Source: an uncultured Granulosicoccaceae bacterium
GTDB taxonomy: Bacteria; Pseudomonadota; Gammaproteobacteria; Granulosicoccales; Granulosicoccaceae
Direction of reading: 5' to 3'
DNA length: 64,000 nt
Assembly (NCBI GenBank): GCA_937981955.1
Contig: CALJNA010000012.1
Span: 62,001-126,000 of the forward strand
The position numbers and the translations under genes were made by a program. Below the pieces are notes generated by a model. That model was not told the origin of the DNA and did no database searches. It saw only the letters and a list, made by a program, of their open reading frames with translations. The first letter of the stretch is position 1; each line of letters starts with the position of its first letter. Below, piece after piece: positions 62,671 through 64,000 of this stretch.

Positions 62671-63831
62671 CTAGCTGTGTTTCCAATCCAGGTCACGCAC
62701 AAATGATCTTATATCGTTAATGAGTAACTCTGGCTGTTCCATTGCGGCAAAGTGACCACCGCGCGGCATCTCTGTCCATTGCGTTATATTGTAAATGCGT
62801 TCGGCATAGCTTCTTGGCGGCCAGGCTAACAACTCTTTTGGGAATATCGCACAGCCAGTAGGTACTTCAACGCGTAAACCGTCTGGTGATAAAATTCGTC
62901 CGCCTTCTTCACGGCGACCGTAGTAGATCCATGAAGCCGTGTTAAATGTTCTGGTCACAATGTAAACCATGATGTTGGTCAGTAACTGATCCTTCGTATA
63001 AACACTTTCAACATCGACGCCATCGATATCGGACCAGCCGTGCATTTTTTCCAATATCCATGCGGCCACACCAACCGGGCTATCCATCATTGCGTAGCTT
63101 AGCGTTTGCGGCTTGGTCGCCTGTTGTGTGCGATAGCCATCCTGAATAAGTTGATCTTTATCGAATTGTTTGGCCCACGCTATTTCCTGTGCGCCTTGTG
63201 GTGGGTCTTTGTGGCGCATGGTCAGAATGTTGATATGAATCGCAGCGCATGCTGGTGCATGATCAAACCCGAGCCAACTGGATATTGCACCTCCCCAGTC
63301 TCCGCCTTGCGCGATGTAGTTTGAATAGCCCAGCACATCTGTCATCAGAGTGTTAAAAACCCCGGCCATTTTTCTTGGTCCGTAGGGTCTGGGAGGCCGG
63401 CCCGAAAACCCGAAGCCGGGTAAAGAGGGTGCAACGACATCAAACGCATCTTCTGCCTTGCCGCCGTGTTTTTCGGGATGTGCGAGTAAATCTATAAAGT
63501 CGAGAAACTCAACGATAGTGCCGGGCCAGCCATGGCTGATGATCATTGGTTTAGGATTTGGTCCACTGCCTTTTTCGTGGATAAAATGAATATCGATACC
63601 ATCGATTGGCACGGTAAAGTGAGAGAAGCGATTGATCGCTGCTTCATGCTCACGCCAATCGTACTGCTGTACCCAGTAGTCGCAAAACGTTTTCATGTAG
63701 TCGAGATTAGTGCCATAGCCCCAGCCACCATCATTTGGCATTTCGTGCCACGGGTAGTCTTTTACTCGGGCCTGTATGGTGGTCAGAGTATCGTCAGGTA
63801 CCGCTACGGAAAATGGCTGGACAGCGCTCAT
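62671..63831 (-). CDS. Epoxide hydrolase, alpha/beta type
   Basis: Enzyme of 386 residues with the EHN N-terminal part (PFSVAVPDDTLTTIQARVKDYPW) and a hydrolase domain: oxyanion motif IISHGWPGTIVEF, the nucleophile Asp in IAQGGDWGGAISSW (near residue 180), Tyr ligands, and the His in PRGGHFAAMEQPE (near residue 364). Opens epoxides or related substrates by adding water; the substrate is unknown. Cytosolic by absence of a signal. Only weak ribosome site. Confidence 0.92.
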   Translation of the reverse strand: MSAVQPFSVAVPDDTLTTIQARVKDYPWHEMPNDGGWGYGTNLDYMKTFCDYWVQQYDWREHEAAINRFSHFTVPIDGIDIHFIHEKGSGPNPKPMIISHGWPGTIVEFLDFIDLLAHPEKHGGKAEDAFDVVAPSLPGFGFSGRPPRPYGPRKMAGVFNTLMTDVLGYSNYIAQGGDWGGAISSWLGFDHAPACAAIHINILTMRHKDPPQGAQEIAWAKQFDKDQLIQDGYRTQQATKPQTLSYAMMDSPVGVAAWILEKMHGWSDIDGVDVESVYTKDQLLTNIMVYIVTRTFNTASWIYYGRREEGGRILSPDGLRVEVPTGCAIFPKELLAWPPRSYAERIYNITQWTEMPRGGHFAAMEQPELLINDIRSFVRDLDWKHS

Positions 63832-63963
63832 GGTTCAGGAATTAAGTGGCTATAGCTTTAAAATGTAACCCAAAATCAGGTAATCCGGTAAGAGACAGAT
63901 TGTGATTTTTAAAAGGACAGTGTGGCACAATGACCGGGCCGCCGCTTTCGAGAAGCCAGCTCA

Positions 63964-64000
63964 ATGAACGATCGATTTGCAAAAACTCCTGAACCTCCGT
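63964..64000 (+). CDS. Start of a gene cut by the window edge
   Basis: ATG at 63964 opens a frame, MNDRFAKTPEPP, that runs off the end. This start resembles that of antibiotic biosynthesis monooxygenase-like proteins, where FAKTPEPPYYAVIF is common, but only twelve residues are available. It is divergent from the epoxide hydrolase with 132 bases between. Confidence 0.45.
   Translation, partial: MNDRFAKTPEPP

Noticed and set aside
1-64000. tRNA genes, rRNA genes, CRISPR arrays, complete insertion sequences
   Set aside because: Searched by eye for conserved ends, spaced repeats and transposase motifs; none found. A tRNAscan or IS search would be needed for certainty.

Overview
The window reads as a chromosomal segment of a free-living, aerobic gammaproteobacterium. 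Supporting this are the rpfE-recJ-prfB-lysS block (an arrangement I know from Xanthomonas-type genomes), a RelE/HipA/CcdB-type accessory set, FKBP and lipoprotein families typical of the group, and a GlyGly-CTERM tail. Base composition looks close to 50 % GC. A marine or other nutrient-poor lifestyle is only inferred, from the many uptake and catabolic genes. No rRNA, tRNA, CRISPR array, complete insertion sequence or prophage was seen.

Layout. 1-3.4 kb: 3' end of ettA, then upp and a betA-type choline dehydrogenase closed by a clear terminator. 3.5-14.6 kb: envelope and housekeeping genes (FKBP isomerase, lipoproteins, MFS transporter, cvfB-rbgA pair, dusC, SlyD-like isomerase, M48 protease, a hydrolase with a GlyGly-CTERM anchor, a HAD phosphatase with no ordinary start codon). 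14.7-18.4 kb: MarR gene divergent from a TetR-ABC1 kinase pair and a PEP mutase-family gene. 18.4-20.5 kb: small, poorly conserved accessory patch with ccdAB and small ORFs. 20.5-31.0 kb: aldo/keto reductase, two LysR regulators, an NAD-dependent epimerase, and a five-gene operon afuA-afuB-afuC-phyH-phzF (minus strand). 30.9-33.9 kb: sugar-acid type cluster (enolase-superfamily dehydratase, Zn alcohol dehydrogenase, KduD-like SDR). 34.0-35.3 kb: CDGSH protein, membrane protein, NahD-like isomerase. 35.4-41.6 kb: acyl-CoA dehydrogenase, thiolase, MerR regulator, and divergently icmF, the fused isobutyryl-CoA mutase, with a shared dyad operator. 41.9-49.1 kb: PAS-GGDEF-EAL protein, glycosyltransferase, a 54-residue membrane protein, glyoxalase-like protein, GntR regulator with an Ldh-family dehydrogenase, SOUL protein. 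49.2-51.1 kb: hipBA with three TATC-N6-GATA sites and a structured, gene-free segment. 51.2-64.0 kb: TVP38-flavoprotein fusion, rpfE-recJ-prfB-lysS, DUF899 protein, lipoprotein, MFS, small exported protein, epoxide hydrolase, and the start of one more gene.

How the parts work together. The afu operon probably imports a phosphorylated small molecule and passes it to a 2-oxoglutarate dioxygenase and a PhzF isomerase; this combination is the best candidate for an undescribed pathway here. The icmF region looks like a branched-chain acyl-CoA unit under one MerR regulator. The prfB gene keeps the classical autoregulatory +1 frameshift. The strongest sequence-level oddities are the HAD gene whose catalytic aspartate lies upstream of every usable start codon, the start codon of the enolase-superfamily gene sitting in a hairpin loop, the hipBA operator array, and the hairpin between afuA and afuB.
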